Source: Bacteriovoracaceae bacterium (lineage in GTDB: Bacteria > Bdellovibrionota > Bacteriovoracia > Bacteriovoracales > Bacteriovoracaceae). Taken from it: DNA of 42,898 bases. Under the pieces are notes generated by a model. The model had not been told where the DNA came from. It was given only the letters and a program-made list of their open reading frames with translations, and searched no databases. Made by a program: the position numbers and the translations under genes. The stretch spans positions 1-42,898 of the forward strand of contig JABIHA010000099.1 of the NCBI GenBank assembly GCA_018649885.1, given 5' to 3'. Below are positions 25,939-36,400 of this stretch, piece by piece (position 1 is the first letter of the stretch; each line of letters starts with the position of its first letter).

Positions 25939-26067
25939 CTAAATTTAGATAAAGTAGCGATAGAAACCCTGCGTTGAACATCTCTGGTCGAAATAATTGA
26001 GGTTGCAACACACTTTTCTATGAAGCAAAGAAAAAGTTTTGGACATGCGAAACCAAAAGAGCATGGC
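25939..26067. repeat. Dispersed repeat, diverged copy of 3469-3609
   Basis: It shares aaatttagataaa, gcgatagaaaccctgc (25958-25973 with 3560-3575) and atgcgaaaccaaaagagcat (26045 with 3587), with a different middle. A shorter fragment, aaaagagcatggcac, recurs in reverse at 21387-21412 and a related gagcatggcacct at 39018. It ends against a GGCACC motif, so it joins the AGGTGCC repeat family. The minus-strand frame through it is not a convincing gene. Confidence 0.75.
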
Positions 26068-26098
26068 ACCCTTTTTCTTTTTGATAGGTGCCAACATT

Positions 26099-28627
26099 TC
26101 AAACATGCCTCTTCATTCTAACAGGCCTTGAATTAGCTGGATCATCTGGCCAGTAGTGTCTCGGATAGCGTGGGCGTAAATCATTTCGAAGTAACTCCCA
26201 AGAAGCTCCCCAGAGCGAGGGCAAGTTATGTGCATTTTGAATCACTTTATTAGCAGGAGAAAGCAATTTAAACAAAATGGGTATTTCCCCATTTGCAATA
26301 CTCGGGTGTTCTTTAACTCCAAAAAGATCTTGAATACGTGCTTGAATAAAGGGAATATCTTCAAGATATTCGATGGTAAATGTTTTGCCGTTGCCAAGTG
26401 TGATTTGGAGTGGAACTTCAGTGTCTAATACGTATTGATCTTGTGGTGATAATTGATCTTGTATTAATTTTACTATCCCGCGTTTTTGTAAATCTTGATA
26501 TCCAGTATCAGGCTTAATACTGGCCTCAATAAATAACTCAAACATTTCACCTGTAAACTCTGGGCAATGGTGTTCAATGCCTGCTTGGTTTAAAAATGTT
26601 ACTCGTTTATTATATTCCTCAAATTTATGATCATCTTCAAAAGGCCATGGCCAGTTTGATTGCATTAACTGAGCAAGAGCTTTTCCCTTAGGAATAACTG
26701 GTGGCTGAGTAGTTGTTGAAAGCGTAAGGTTTCCATATTTTCTGATCGTAGAAAGGGTAAGGGAACCTTTTTTTTCATTAAAAGTACTCTCTTGTGCTGT
26801 AGATAAAAAATTTGAATTTGTATTTTCTAAATATTTTATTGTGATCTTAGAAGCGGTAACAATACTCGTTGCTATTGCGGCATTGGCCTTTGGATTTTCA
26901 AGCGCATCTAAAACAATGATAAATTCAGGAAGGCTTGTAGATAGAGCAGAATTAGAAGTTAGTTTTCCACCACGTCCCATACAAAAATTATAACTCTCTT
27001 GTTTCTTACCTTTTTTGACTACCTTTCGTTTTGCAGCAACACGGTCCGGATATCCGGACAAGAGTGCTAGACTTAGATCACTTAAGCTAGTTTTCTCTTT
27101 AGATATTTGATTTCCCAGTTTTAACCTTTTACTTAATGACTGGTAGAGTTCTATTACACGTTTATAGGCCCGCATATCAAGCATATGTAACTCGTAATCA
27201 CTTAGCTCAACATTGCGCCAGTAATTCGCCTTGATAAGGTCTAATTGCAGGCAGATATCACAAAACTCGTTTTCATCATCTGCATAGAACTTTGCTTGAC
27301 TAGATAGAACCATACCTTCATTGATGGTACAGACAGCGAGTAGGATATCATTTAATTTGGGGTGTCCTTGTGCTTTAAAGAGCATTGCTCCAAGTCTTGG
27401 ATGAAGCGGTAGCTTTGCTAAGTATTTTCCAAGCTCTGTTATCTTTTGGTCTTTAAGGGCACCTAAGATATTTAAAAGCTCAAGTGCTTTGTCTAAATTT
27501 TTTTGTTCCGGTAATTCAAACCAATTAAGTTCTTCTGGGTTATGGCCTAAATCTATTAGGTCCAGAATATAGTGGGAGAGTTCCACCCGTATGATTTCGG
27601 GAGGAGTAAAGCTTGTCCGCTGTGAGAAATCATTTTGGTGATAGGTTCTAAAAACTAGACCGTTTTGAACTCGGCCGGCACGACCTGCTCTTTGAGTAGC
27701 GCTGGCCTTTGAAATTTTTTCAAGTTGTAATAGGGGCATGCCACTCCACGGTGCAAAGCTGGCCCTTCTTTCCGTTCCGGTATCAATAACACCTGTAATA
27801 TTTGGAATTGTAAGTGAAGTCTCAGCTATATTTGTGGAGAGAATAATTTTTCTACTCTCACCAACAAAGGCCTTATTTTGATCTTTTTTCGGTAAGGTTG
27901 AGTGCAGGAGAACAATTTCGATATCTTTTGGTGCGAGATTTTTTAATTGATCTTGTAAGCTGCGAATAGCTCCCATTCCTGGTAGAAAAACTAAAATGTT
28001 TCGAGGGCAACGAGGGTCATGAAGCATCTCAATAACTGCATCCTGAGTCTCTATCTCATGATTTTCAATTTCAATTGGAAAGACTCTTCCTGGTACATTA
28101 AAAAGTTTTACTCCAGTCAAATACTTCTCTAGCTTTGTTGTATCTAAAGTGGCTGACATAACAATCAACTTTAAATCTGGTCTAGTTGTAGCTTGTAATT
28201 TTCTAATTAAGCATAAAGCGGTATCAGTGTGAATGCTGCGTTCATGAAACTCATCGAGAATTACCATGCTGTATTTACTAAGAGTAGGATCTTCTCGCAA
28301 ATAGGAGAGAAATAGACCCTCGGTGATAAAAAGAAGTCTTGTAACTGAACTTGTGATTTTATCAAATCGAATGTGATGTCCTACCAAAGTTCCAAGTTTT
28401 GTATCAAGGGTTTGAGCACATCTTTCAGCAGATAATTTGGCCGCTAATCTTCTAGGTTCTAAAACTAAAACTTTACCTGGTGTTTTTGAAATTAGGTAAG
28501 GTGGCAGACGAGTTGTCTTTCCAGCTCCAGTTTCGGCCTTTATTAAAAGACATGAGTTGCTGGACAGCGATTTGGTAATAGTCTCAAGCTGTTGATCTAT
28601 TGGGAATTTATTTGGTTCTAGTTGCAC
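26099..28627 (-). CDS. hrpB: ATP-dependent helicase HrpB
   Basis: The 842-residue product is a DEAH/RHA-type superfamily 2 helicase. It has Walker A GAGKT (34-38), DEFH (125-128), SAT (158-160), TNIAETSLTIP and QRAGRAGRVQNG in the RecA2 domain. A DUF-like HrpB C-terminal domain ends WPDDPANSRPVRMKRHV, typical of HrpB. E. coli HrpB is 809 residues, so this is slightly longer. RNA-dependent ATP hydrolysis is established for the family; the cellular role is not well defined. It is cytoplasmic. The start at 28627 lies against the AT-rich gap holding a repeat, and no partner gene overlaps it. Confidence 0.95.
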   Translation of the reverse strand: MQLEPNKFPIDQQLETITKSLSSNSCLLIKAETGAGKTTRLPPYLISKTPGKVLVLEPRRLAAKLSAERCAQTLDTKLGTLVGHHIRFDKITSSVTRLLFITEGLFLSYLREDPTLSKYSMVILDEFHERSIHTDTALCLIRKLQATTRPDLKLIVMSATLDTTKLEKYLTGVKLFNVPGRVFPIEIENHEIETQDAVIEMLHDPRCPRNILVFLPGMGAIRSLQDQLKNLAPKDIEIVLLHSTLPKKDQNKAFVGESRKIILSTNIAETSLTIPNITGVIDTGTERRASFAPWSGMPLLQLEKISKASATQRAGRAGRVQNGLVFRTYHQNDFSQRTSFTPPEIIRVELSHYILDLIDLGHNPEELNWFELPEQKNLDKALELLNILGALKDQKITELGKYLAKLPLHPRLGAMLFKAQGHPKLNDILLAVCTINEGMVLSSQAKFYADDENEFCDICLQLDLIKANYWRNVELSDYELHMLDMRAYKRVIELYQSLSKRLKLGNQISKEKTSLSDLSLALLSGYPDRVAAKRKVVKKGKKQESYNFCMGRGGKLTSNSALSTSLPEFIIVLDALENPKANAAIATSIVTASKITIKYLENTNSNFLSTAQESTFNEKKGSLTLSTIRKYGNLTLSTTTQPPVIPKGKALAQLMQSNWPWPFEDDHKFEEYNKRVTFLNQAGIEHHCPEFTGEMFELFIEASIKPDTGYQDLQKRGIVKLIQDQLSPQDQYVLDTEVPLQITLGNGKTFTIEYLEDIPFIQARIQDLFGVKEHPSIANGEIPILFKLLSPANKVIQNAHNLPSLWGASWELLRNDLRPRYPRHYWPDDPANSRPVRMKRHV

Positions 28628-28687
28628 AAAGTATTTTATTGAAGTTTACTTCATTTGTAAAAGCGATTCACGGATTATTTGGAATTT

Positions 28688-28724
28688 AGGTGCCAACACC
28701 TGAGACAAATGCTGGCACCTTTTT
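28688..28724. repeat. AGGTGCC inverted-repeat hairpin
   Basis: AGGTGCCA (28688-28695) and TGGCACCT (28713-28720) with a 17-nt loop, followed by T4 on the + strand. It lies between hrpB and the upstream exported-protein gene, both on the minus strand. As a terminator it would face the wrong way for the genes beside it, so I treat it as a member of the dispersed repeat family. Confidence 0.75.
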
Positions 28725-28742
28725 CGTGGTATTTTCTGTGAG

Positions 28743-29393
28743 CTATAATTTAGACGTAATACCTCTTGCCAATCTGCCGGCGAAGGTTTCTTTTGTATCG
28801 CATCCAAGAACATCAAATGTGTCCATCCAATTAACGACACCGTCAATTATATATGTGGATTTTTGAGCAGACTCCCTAGTATAGATAAAGCGAGTCAGGC
28901 CATTGGGGCAGAAATCTAAACCGTAGACGGTAATAAAGTCTTGGTTCTCCTGAGGATCATGAAAAACTTTCTTTAGAGTCGGAAATAAATGTTCATTTAT
29001 AGTAAGCATCCCACACCGCATACTTTTTACTCTGCAATTTTCTCTATCAATATCTCTAATGCTTAGAGGAGCTATGTGCGAGGGGGGATCACCCTCGCTA
29101 CGTATTTTCGTTGGAAACTTGCTAGAATTCCTTCCAAAATTCCTGCCCGGATCAACTAGTTCACTGCCAGGGGGGCGATCACTTTCGTCAACTTCGTAAT
29201 AGAATTTCGAATCACCCCATTTCTTTGATGTACACACAACCACTTTAAAATCGTCTTGTATTTGGCAAGGGGGGATTTTTTCAACTTTATAAGATTTCTC
29301 AGTTTCAAAGTATAGGTATGAATCACTATTGGCCCAGCAAAGTGAGGAAAAAGTTGATATTATAATCAAAAATGTAATTTTATGATAACTCAT
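28743..29393 (-). CDS. Exported Cys-rich protein of unknown function
   Basis: The 216-residue product starts MSYHKITFLIIISTFSSLCW with a signal peptide (cleavage near WA-NSD). The start follows GGGGGGTACCT. Seven Cys follow (IPPCQIQ, VVCTSK, ENCRVKSMRCG, LDFCPNG, LGCDTK), suggesting three disulfides. Tracts such as DRPPGSELVDPGRNFG and TVYGLDFCPNGLTRFIYTRE indicate a compact beta protein. The family is unrecognised. It belongs to the run of short exported proteins around the regulator genes. Confidence 0.75.
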   Translation of the reverse strand: MSYHKITFLIIISTFSSLCWANSDSYLYFETEKSYKVEKIPPCQIQDDFKVVVCTSKKWGDSKFYYEVDESDRPPGSELVDPGRNFGRNSSKFPTKIRSEGDPPSHIAPLSIRDIDRENCRVKSMRCGMLTINEHLFPTLKKVFHDPQENQDFITVYGLDFCPNGLTRFIYTRESAQKSTYIIDGVVNWMDTFDVLGCDTKETFAGRLARGITSKL

Positions 29394-29441
29394 AGGTACC
29401 CCCCGATATTTATTTAATATTTATTATCCAAATAAATCTGC

Positions 29442-29558
29442 TTAATCCTCTGAGGATGTCAATCCTAAATCATCGCAACTTACTTCTTGAGCAAGGGCAG
29501 ACTCTTCAGCACCACAAAGATAGACTCTAAGATAACCTAGGCGTTCAGCTTTGCTCAT
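29442..29558 (-). CDS. 38-codon ORF overlapping the preceding gene by ATGA
   Basis: MSKAERLGYLRVYLCGAEES, then ALAQEVSCDDLGLTSSED. The ATG overlaps the TGA of the upstream gene (29555-29558), so it would be translated by re-initiation. The segment LRVYLCGAEESA resembles TLLISDCGSEEAI in the upstream protein, including Cys-Gly-x-Glu-Glu. So it may be the displaced C-terminus of a longer protein (frameshift) or a separate coupled peptide. The amino-acid mix is protein-like. It has no export signal of its own. Confidence 0.55.
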   Translation of the reverse strand: MSKAERLGYLRVYLCGAEESALAQEVSCDDLGLTSSED

Positions 29559-30100
29559 GCTGGCCGCTCTTGTCTAAGGAAGTTCCCTTTGCGATATCTC
29601 ATTAATCTATAAAAATCAAGCCCACTTTGGTACCTGTTGCTAAAGTATTCTTTTTTATCAAGCAGATATAATTCCCTAGCTGTTGCTTCATGGAATTCTT
29701 CGTTGGGGCACTGCTTAGACCCAAAAACTTCGTGACCCAGGAGTGTGATATCGCTGATTGCTGGAAGGACCAACAAGCTTGACTCTGGATCATACCAAAT
29801 CTCTCGTTTTCTCCTGCGTTGGACCAGTTCAAAAGTTGGTCTTGCTTGAGGAGGCATATTGTCTTGGCAGGCTGCAATACTGCTACTTAAGAGATCTCCC
29901 ATTAAAATTGCTTCTTCACTACCACAGTCTGAAATTAAAAGGGTGGCGGTCCAAAGCTTTCTATATTTATATTCCCTACGTTCTTTTTCTTGACGATGTT
30001 CCTTTTCATGATCAGATCCTGGATGAGAAAAAACATTGGAAACAATGAATGTACTAAATAATAAGAAAAGGACGCCCGATTGATGAGTTAGTATTTGCAT
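29555..30100 (-). CDS. Exported protein of unknown function
   Basis: The 181-residue product starts MQILTHQSGVLFLLFSTFIV with a signal peptide (cleavage near VFS-HPG). The start follows GGGGGAATTCT; a longer frame from 30133 lacks this. The region after the leader is very charged (HPGSDHEKEHRQEKERREYK). Next is a domain with CGSEEAILMGDLLSSSIAAC, RRKREIWYDPESSLLVLPAI and TLLGHEVFGSKQCPNEEFHE. The three Cys and the His/Glu-rich segments could bind metal, but no HExxH motif is present. It overlaps the 38-codon ORF by 4 bp. Function unknown. Confidence 0.7.
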   Translation of the reverse strand: MQILTHQSGVLFLLFSTFIVSNVFSHPGSDHEKEHRQEKERREYKYRKLWTATLLISDCGSEEAILMGDLLSSSIAACQDNMPPQARPTFELVQRRRKREIWYDPESSLLVLPAISDITLLGHEVFGSKQCPNEEFHEATARELYLLDKKEYFSNRYQSGLDFYRLMRYRKGNFLRQERPA

Positions 30101-30219
30101 AGAATTCCCCCAAGAAATTATGACAACATACAATTTAGTGACATTTTACCTCGACCAGGCTCAACAACTTACTTTTTTTCAAAATTTACATTAGATGTAT
30201 AATAAATTGACAGTAATAC

Positions 30220-30321
30220 AGGTGCCGCAATGGAATCGATAAGTATGCTACCTATATGGCATAAACTCTAGCGATGCTAAATGTGAACCGCACCTTTTCA
30301 CACCTTTTCTAGACAGGTGCG
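30220..30321. repeat. AGGTGCC-family repeat in the 30134-30458 gap
   Basis: AGGTGCCGCAATGGAAT begins at 30220 and matches the stem of the element at 5639-5736. Further right CGCACCT (30289-30295) and AGGTGCG (30315-30321) form an inverted pair. The rest of the 325-bp gap between divergent genes is AT-rich, with promoters expected but none I can pin down. Confidence 0.7.
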
Positions 30322-30458
30322 AATATATTACAAAATTCATTTCATGGAATTTTTATTAAGGATACTATTTAATAAATAATCAAGGTCTACTTCACATTTA
30401 ACGAGAGTAAAGAAATTCTGTTTAGTGAGATTCTAGGCAAATTCCGGGGGGGATAGCA

Positions 30459-31088
30459 ATGACTTTAACGAAAAGTTTAACAGTAATAATTGCTTTAATT
30501 TGCTTTTGTTTAAACGCTTTTGCTGAAAGTGGTTACACCGTTGGCACAGAGCCTTACCTGAAATCTGATACAGAAAAAGATATTCACAGGTATCCAAATC
30601 AAGAAATTTTATGCTACGTAAGTTTAAATGCTGGATTGAGCCAGGCACCAGAGACTTTGCTAATTAATAAAATGAGACTTTCCAAAGATGGGGATACAAT
30701 AAGAGGGCAACTTAATGATTCCTCTGGTCGGTTTATTATTTCCTATGGCCTCGGATACAGGCTTACTTTACAAGGAGGCAATGTACTTGCTTCAGTTAAT
30801 TTTGCCTTCCAAGATGGTGCATACTCAAATTCAAGTGTGATTATTCCTACCGACGGTCCCCAAAACCTTTCTTTCAACGATCGAAGGGGATTACAAAATT
30901 ATGATATATATATTGATAGCAAGTACATCGATTCAGTTGGATTAAGATGCCTTTCAGCTACAGAAGACAATATCCAGAAATTCAGTGAAAAAGAAATCGA
31001 GCAGTTTCCTGGGCACAATATCGATAATGAGCAATTATTTGTAAATCCAGCTTTTACTGATAGATTACGATTGAATTTTGTCGACTAA
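30459..31088 (+). CDS. Exported protein of unknown function
   Basis: The 209-residue product (MTLTKSLTVIIALICFCLNA, cleavage near FAES, residue ~22) follows GGGGGGATAGCA. The mature part reads like a beta-sandwich: ILCYVSLNAGLSQ, FIISYGLGYRLTLQGG, VLASVNFAFQDGAYSNSSV. It has two Cys in the mature chain (ILCYVSL, LRCLSA). The end (NEQLFVNPAFTDRLRLNFVD) has a terminal aromatic/acidic pattern but I would not call it a barrel. A bidirectional hairpin terminator follows at once. Unrecognised. Confidence 0.75.
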   Translation: MTLTKSLTVIIALICFCLNAFAESGYTVGTEPYLKSDTEKDIHRYPNQEILCYVSLNAGLSQAPETLLINKMRLSKDGDTIRGQLNDSSGRFIISYGLGYRLTLQGGNVLASVNFAFQDGAYSNSSVIIPTDGPQNLSFNDRRGLQNYDIYIDSKYIDSVGLRCLSATEDNIQKFSEKEIEQFPGHNIDNEQLFVNPAFTDRLRLNFVD

Positions 31089-31089
31089 A

Positions 31090-31113
31090 AAAGGTGCCAG
31101 TATAGGCACCTTT
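31090..31113. terminator. Bidirectional hairpin terminator built from an AGGTGCC repeat
   Basis: AAAGGTGCC (31090-31098), AGTATA loop, GGCACCTTT (31105-31113), with A-rich and T-rich flanks on either side. It sits between the convergent exported-protein gene (ends 31088) and the M3 peptidase gene (ends 31123). Confidence 0.85.
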
Positions 31114-31122
31114 ATAATATTG

Positions 31123-33258
31123 TTATAATCCTAATTTTTTAAGAAATGATACATTGGATATTGGCCTGTCGAGGAATAGTTCTACTGATTTAGTGATGTC
31201 TCTAGAACTTCCCTGAGAATAAATTTCTTGCCTTAATTTCAGACCTATTTCGGGATCTAAAAACCCTTTTTCGCTTTCAGAAAATTTGGATGCCATATCT
31301 GCAGCGATAGAATCAGACCATGCATAACCATAGTATCCAGCACTATATCCACCAGCAATATGTCCAAAATTAGTTAGAAAAGAAGCACCTTCTGCATGAG
31401 GCAAATGAACATCACCTAAGATTTTATTAGAATAGGCAACAAGATCTGGTAGATCCTCTTCTTTTAACTGGGTATGTAATTTAAGATCAAGCAGGCCATA
31501 AGAAAATTGCACTTTATAACCTGTTGCAACTGTCGCTTTTTCTACTTCTTCAATTTTCTTTAAAAAATTTGGATCTATTTTTGTTACGCCATCTTTGTAA
31601 TTAACAGCAAAGGTATCAAGTACCTGTTTATCCATAACAAAGTATTCAAGCATTTGTGAGGGCGCTTCTACAAAATCTCTGGCAACATTTGTTCCGGCCA
31701 TTGAAGGATATTTTGCTCTAGAAAGCATATTGTGTAAACCGTGACCAAATTCATGAAAAAGAGTTTCAACTTGACCAAAGGATAATAAGGAAGGTTTATC
31801 ACCTACAGGTCGTGGGAAGTTACAAATTAAGGCCCCTACAGGCTTTCTAAAACTTCCATCTTGATATTGTTTACCTGAAATCAAACCAAAGTGAGCAAAG
31901 TGACCATATTTTTCTTCTTTAGGTCGGGGATAGAGATCAAGATAAAGATAACCAAGTACTTCCTTTGATTTTGCATCTGAAACAGAAATTAATTGCAACT
32001 CATCGTCTGCAAACTTAGCAAAGTTTTCAATAAAATCAATTTTGAGTGAAAATACTTTTTCAAAAACGCTTAACATTCCCTTGAGAGTTTTATCAAGGGT
32101 GAAAAAGTCTTTCAATGCATTTAAATCTAGATCATATTTTTCCTTTTTAAGTATATTTTCATAATAGGAAACATCCCAATACTTTATTACAGCATTCGCT
32201 TCTCCTGTGGCCTTGACTTTCAGTAGTCTGAGTACTTCAATTTCTTGGTCAAATTTAGGTTGAAGTCCAGAATTGAGGTTACTCAAGAATTCGACTGCAT
32301 TGTCCCCAGTTTTTGCCATTCGATCTTCAGTTTGATAATCGGCCCAATTCTTATAACCAAGAATTTCTGATATTCTCATTCTTGTTTTTAGTATTTCTTG
32401 CATTACTGGGAGATTAATATCTTTGGCCACTGTTGATCTTGCAAGAGTTGCCTTCTTTCTCACTTCTTCTTTAGGAGAATATTTATAGACTGAACTGATT
32501 TGAGAATAAATAGTTGGTGATACATCAAAGCTACCATCTTCTTTAGCAGCAGGAGCGAGTTCTGATTCAAGGACTGATTTTGGCATTCCCTCCATCTCTT
32601 CTTTGGCAAAATGAGTGGAATTTTTTGATCCAAACGCTCTTACATTGGCACTAAATTTAGTGGACAACTCAGAGAGCTTCTTTTTTAGGCCTTTTAATTC
32701 TTCTTTTAATTTCTCATCTTCAAGGCTTAATCCAGACTTCTTGTAACCATTAATGGTGTCAACTACTAGCTTTTGATCCTGTCCTGATAATAAAACTCCC
32801 TTTTTTGTAAAGGCCATCAATTTATCAAATACATCCTTTCTTAATGAAGCATCAACATACCAAGAGTTATATTTCTGATTGAGTGCTTTTGATTTATCTC
32901 TCAAGACTTTTGAAGTAGAGGCGCTTTGCAGTAAGTAGTTTATAGAATCATTTCTTTCAAACTGATCAAAGGTGTTGTCGAGGGCCAAAAAAGTATTCTC
33001 AAAGCTAAGCTCTGAACCTTTTAAGTTTGCAATTTTATCGAGCGAATTATTAGCATTTTTAAGAGAGCTATTAACTAATTGTTCTAAACCATCCTCTGTA
33101 GTTGGAAATACCGGAAGATCAGCGTTTACTAAGTTATCACTAAATTTAACTGGAGCTGGTTTATTGCCTGGGCCACTATTATCTGATCCACAACTTGTCA
33201 TAGCAATACTAAGAGTGAGTAAGAGAGCAGATCTCCATACGAATTTTATTAGTGGCAT
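31123..33258 (-). CDS. M3-family metallopeptidase (oligopeptidase/dipeptidyl carboxypeptidase), lipoprotein
   Basis: The 711-residue product has the M3 zinc motif HEFGHGLHNML (H502, E503, H506) and the third ligand in DFVEAPSQMLE (E531). This matches oligopeptidase A and Dcp, which cleave short peptides. The C-terminal half also has SYGLLDLKLHTQL, then FGHIAGGYSAGYYGYAWSD, a family hallmark. Unlike cytoplasmic OpdA/Dcp it has a signal sequence ending in a lipobox (LLLTLSIAMTSC), so it is likely anchored in the outer or inner membrane facing the periplasm. The start at 33258 follows GGGGGATAAT. It could degrade peptides from digested protein. Confidence 0.92.
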   Translation of the reverse strand: MPLIKFVWRSALLLTLSIAMTSCGSDNSGPGNKPAPVKFSDNLVNADLPVFPTTEDGLEQLVNSSLKNANNSLDKIANLKGSELSFENTFLALDNTFDQFERNDSINYLLQSASTSKVLRDKSKALNQKYNSWYVDASLRKDVFDKLMAFTKKGVLLSGQDQKLVVDTINGYKKSGLSLEDEKLKEELKGLKKKLSELSTKFSANVRAFGSKNSTHFAKEEMEGMPKSVLESELAPAAKEDGSFDVSPTIYSQISSVYKYSPKEEVRKKATLARSTVAKDINLPVMQEILKTRMRISEILGYKNWADYQTEDRMAKTGDNAVEFLSNLNSGLQPKFDQEIEVLRLLKVKATGEANAVIKYWDVSYYENILKKEKYDLDLNALKDFFTLDKTLKGMLSVFEKVFSLKIDFIENFAKFADDELQLISVSDAKSKEVLGYLYLDLYPRPKEEKYGHFAHFGLISGKQYQDGSFRKPVGALICNFPRPVGDKPSLLSFGQVETLFHEFGHGLHNMLSRAKYPSMAGTNVARDFVEAPSQMLEYFVMDKQVLDTFAVNYKDGVTKIDPNFLKKIEEVEKATVATGYKVQFSYGLLDLKLHTQLKEEDLPDLVAYSNKILGDVHLPHAEGASFLTNFGHIAGGYSAGYYGYAWSDSIAADMASKFSESEKGFLDPEIGLKLRQEIYSQGSSRDITKSVELFLDRPISNVSFLKKLGL

Positions 33259-33494
33259 ATTATCCCCCGGCAACAAAATGTTTAAACGCATCTACTAAAA
33301 ATACGAAGTTTTTATCTATATAATGCAATTGGAATGAGGCCACAAATAGTAGGGTCTCTAAATATCTCTAAATTACGTGATAAGTACTGAGAAATTTGAA
33401 AATAACAATTCAAGATGTAAGAAAAAACAAGTATTCAATACAATCGAAGGTCCATTTACTATATATCTGAAAGTTAAGGTGGCATTACGCACCA

Positions 33495-36400
33495 TTAACG
33501 AAAACCCTTGATGTGATCGAGATAGTACTCGGGAGCAGCTATATTGTAAGCGCCTAAGTAAACCTGCCATTCATAGAGTTTGTTGGGAGCAATATTGGGT
33601 TTTTTATCGATAACGTCATAAGCATAAGCGTGTTGGACTACACCGTTATCGCCTTTGACATCAATTTCTATTCGTTCATAACCTCGATTACTACATTCGA
33701 AGTGGTCAAGCGTTTTTAAGTCCTCATCTGTGATACTAACCAAAAGCCCCCAAACTTTATGCCCTGGAGCTGCCATCATGTCTGCGACACCTCCTTTCCT
33801 GGCCTCGGAGTAGCGGGTGTAACGGAGTTCATAGTCGTGAGCAGTGGCCCTCTTAATCACTTTGGCACTAGGGCAACGATTTTTAATTTGGTGGATATCC
33901 ATGTTTGAACCAAAACAAAAAACCAAGTTTTCACTTAAAGATTTGTCTGGTCCAAATCCACCCCCGCCTGGTGTACTGATAATGAGGCGATCACCCGGTT
34001 GAACTTCCACGGAAAAGCACTCTGACAATTCGGTGATCTCATTTTTTGATTCCAGTAGATTTATTCCTCGCGTCGCCTGCTTCCCTTGGCCCAGGCCTTG
34101 GGGAGACTCCTCTCGAAATTGGGTGATCATGCTGACACTCATCTTTTCAAGAAATACAATTTTGCGATAAAGCCCATCTCCTCCGAAATTTTGACCTGCT
34201 CCGCCACTTCCCAGGCGTATGGCCATTAGCTCGACTAAAACAGGGAAGCGTGACTCCATCACTTCAGGGTCGGTTAAAAGGGAGTTTGTCATATTCACTT
34301 GGACAGCACTTGCGCCCACTGCGGACGCAGTTGCGCCACTGCCTCCGGCCAAAGTTTCATAATACTGATATTTTTCGGTACCAAAACTAAGATTATTCAT
34401 CGTGCCTTGAGAATTGGCCTTGACCCCTAAGGCCTCAAAAACCAAGTCACAGATCACTTGTGAGGTTTCTACGTTCCCAGCGACAACGGCGTCGCTTGCG
34501 CCAGGATTTAGCATACAGTTTTCTGGAACTTGAATTTCAACACTTCTCAGGACTCCTTCATTGAGTGGGATATCTTCCATGATCAGGCAACGAAGAGCAA
34601 ACATGATCGAGGCCTTAACCACCGGCAGAGGTGTATTAAAGTTATTTTGCAATCTTGGTGAGCTACCTGCGAAGTTAAAAAAAAGTACTTTATCACGATA
34701 GAAAATCTCTAATTCTATCACTCTGTCCCCAGTGATAGTTTTCTTTACCTTACTAGAATCAAAGTTTTGCAACGCTTTTTCTATTTTCCTGTGGGTATAT
34801 TCGATAAGAGATTTGCCCATCTTTTGAACATAGGCCGTCCCACATTTATTTAAAATAGTGACAAGTTCTTCCAGCCCTTTTTGGTTTGCTGCCAGTTTTG
34901 CCTTGATGTCATGAAGATTGAGCTCATATTTTCGTACCGGATAAGGGCCAGAGCACAAAATATCCCTTAAGAGATCCTCATTAAAGTTACCTTGATGGAC
35001 CAATTTATGCAATTTGATGACTACCCCTTCCTGCTCTAAACACGTGCTATGTCCTGGCATGGATCCAGGGCTCACTCCACCAATGTCAGCGTGATGGCCA
35101 CGAGATGCCAGCCACATGACAATTTTTTCTTCAAAAAATACAGGGGTGATCACAGTCACGTCAGGAAGGTGGGTGCCACCACTCGTAGGGTCATTGGTGA
35201 TAAAGCTATCGCCGGGTTCTATCTTTGAAGCATGACTGATGACAAAGCGAACCGCATCACCCATGGAGCCCAAATGAACAGGTATATGGGGAGCATTGGC
35301 GATCAATTCTCCTTTTTCGTTAAACAAAGCACAGGAAAAATCATTGCGCTCCTTTATATTCACTGAACGGGCAAGCCGCTTAAGGGTAAGACCCATTTGC
35401 TCAGCGATAAACTGAAACCTTTGATAAAATATTTCAAGCTCAATGCGTTCGTCTCTGATATTTTTGACTTGTTCTTTTGGCTCAAATTTAAACTGCCAAA
35501 CTCCATTTTCAAAACGCTTACCACTCCAGTTTTTTTCTACAACTAGGCAAGTATTGTTCTCACTAATGAGGCCTTCATCATTAATCGACTCTGGTGAAGA
35601 TTTGAATTCCAATTGATGTGAATGCTCTTTAATATGAGATTTTAAGACGATGGTATCGCAAACAGGGGGGCCTTGAAGAGCAATCCCAAATGTTTGTTGA
35701 TAAAGGGTTTTGAATTTTTCCGAGGCCAAATAATATGACTCTGCTTGTATTTGAAATTCATGGTTACTGTCTTTAGCTCTTAGTAAGAAAAAGGGAGTTG
35801 AGTCGAAGGATTTTGAATCGAGCTTTTTTTCCATTTCTATTTTTAATGAATTGTGACCATCAACAAATCTGCCATTTAATCTGAGTCCAACCTGGGCCTG
35901 ACCTATTCCAAAAGCCGAAAGCACACTGGAAAGGGGGTGAATCAAGACACTCTCAATGCGCAGGCTCTCTGCCACTTTGAGGGCCATTTGTCCGCCAGCA
36001 CCACCAAAACTCACCAGCGTAAACTCTTTAGGATCAAGACCTTTTTCGACAGACACTTTGTGAATGGCGCGAGACATGGTCTCGACTGCAACCTCGATGA
36101 AGCCTTCGGCAAGCTCCAAGGCCGTAAGCCCTGAATCCTTAGAGAGCTCATTAAACTTCTCTCGGACGATCTTTTTATCAAGTCCACAATTTTGGTTAGG
36201 CCCAAATACTTTAGGGAACTTTTCTGGATCTATTCTTCCAAGAAAAAGGTTGGCATCAGTGATAGTTAAAGGCCCACCATTTTGATAACATGCAGGGCCT
36301 GGATAAGCGCCTGCTGATTCAGGTCCGACTTTTAATCTCCCATCGTCATAAGACAGGATTGAGCCTCCACCGGCTGCGACGGTATGAATATCCATCATGG

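Noticed and set aside
25917..26102. Short minus-strand ORF at the dispersed repeat
   Set aside because: It is composed of the repeat sequence itself, has no start signal, and the other copy at 3469-3609 does not keep the frame.
36275..36288. Copy of the ATTTTGATAACATG operator inside the oxoprolinase gene
   Set aside because: It matches the half-site but lies in coding DNA for a conserved stretch (ACYQNGG). No second half-site is nearby, so it is probably coincidence.
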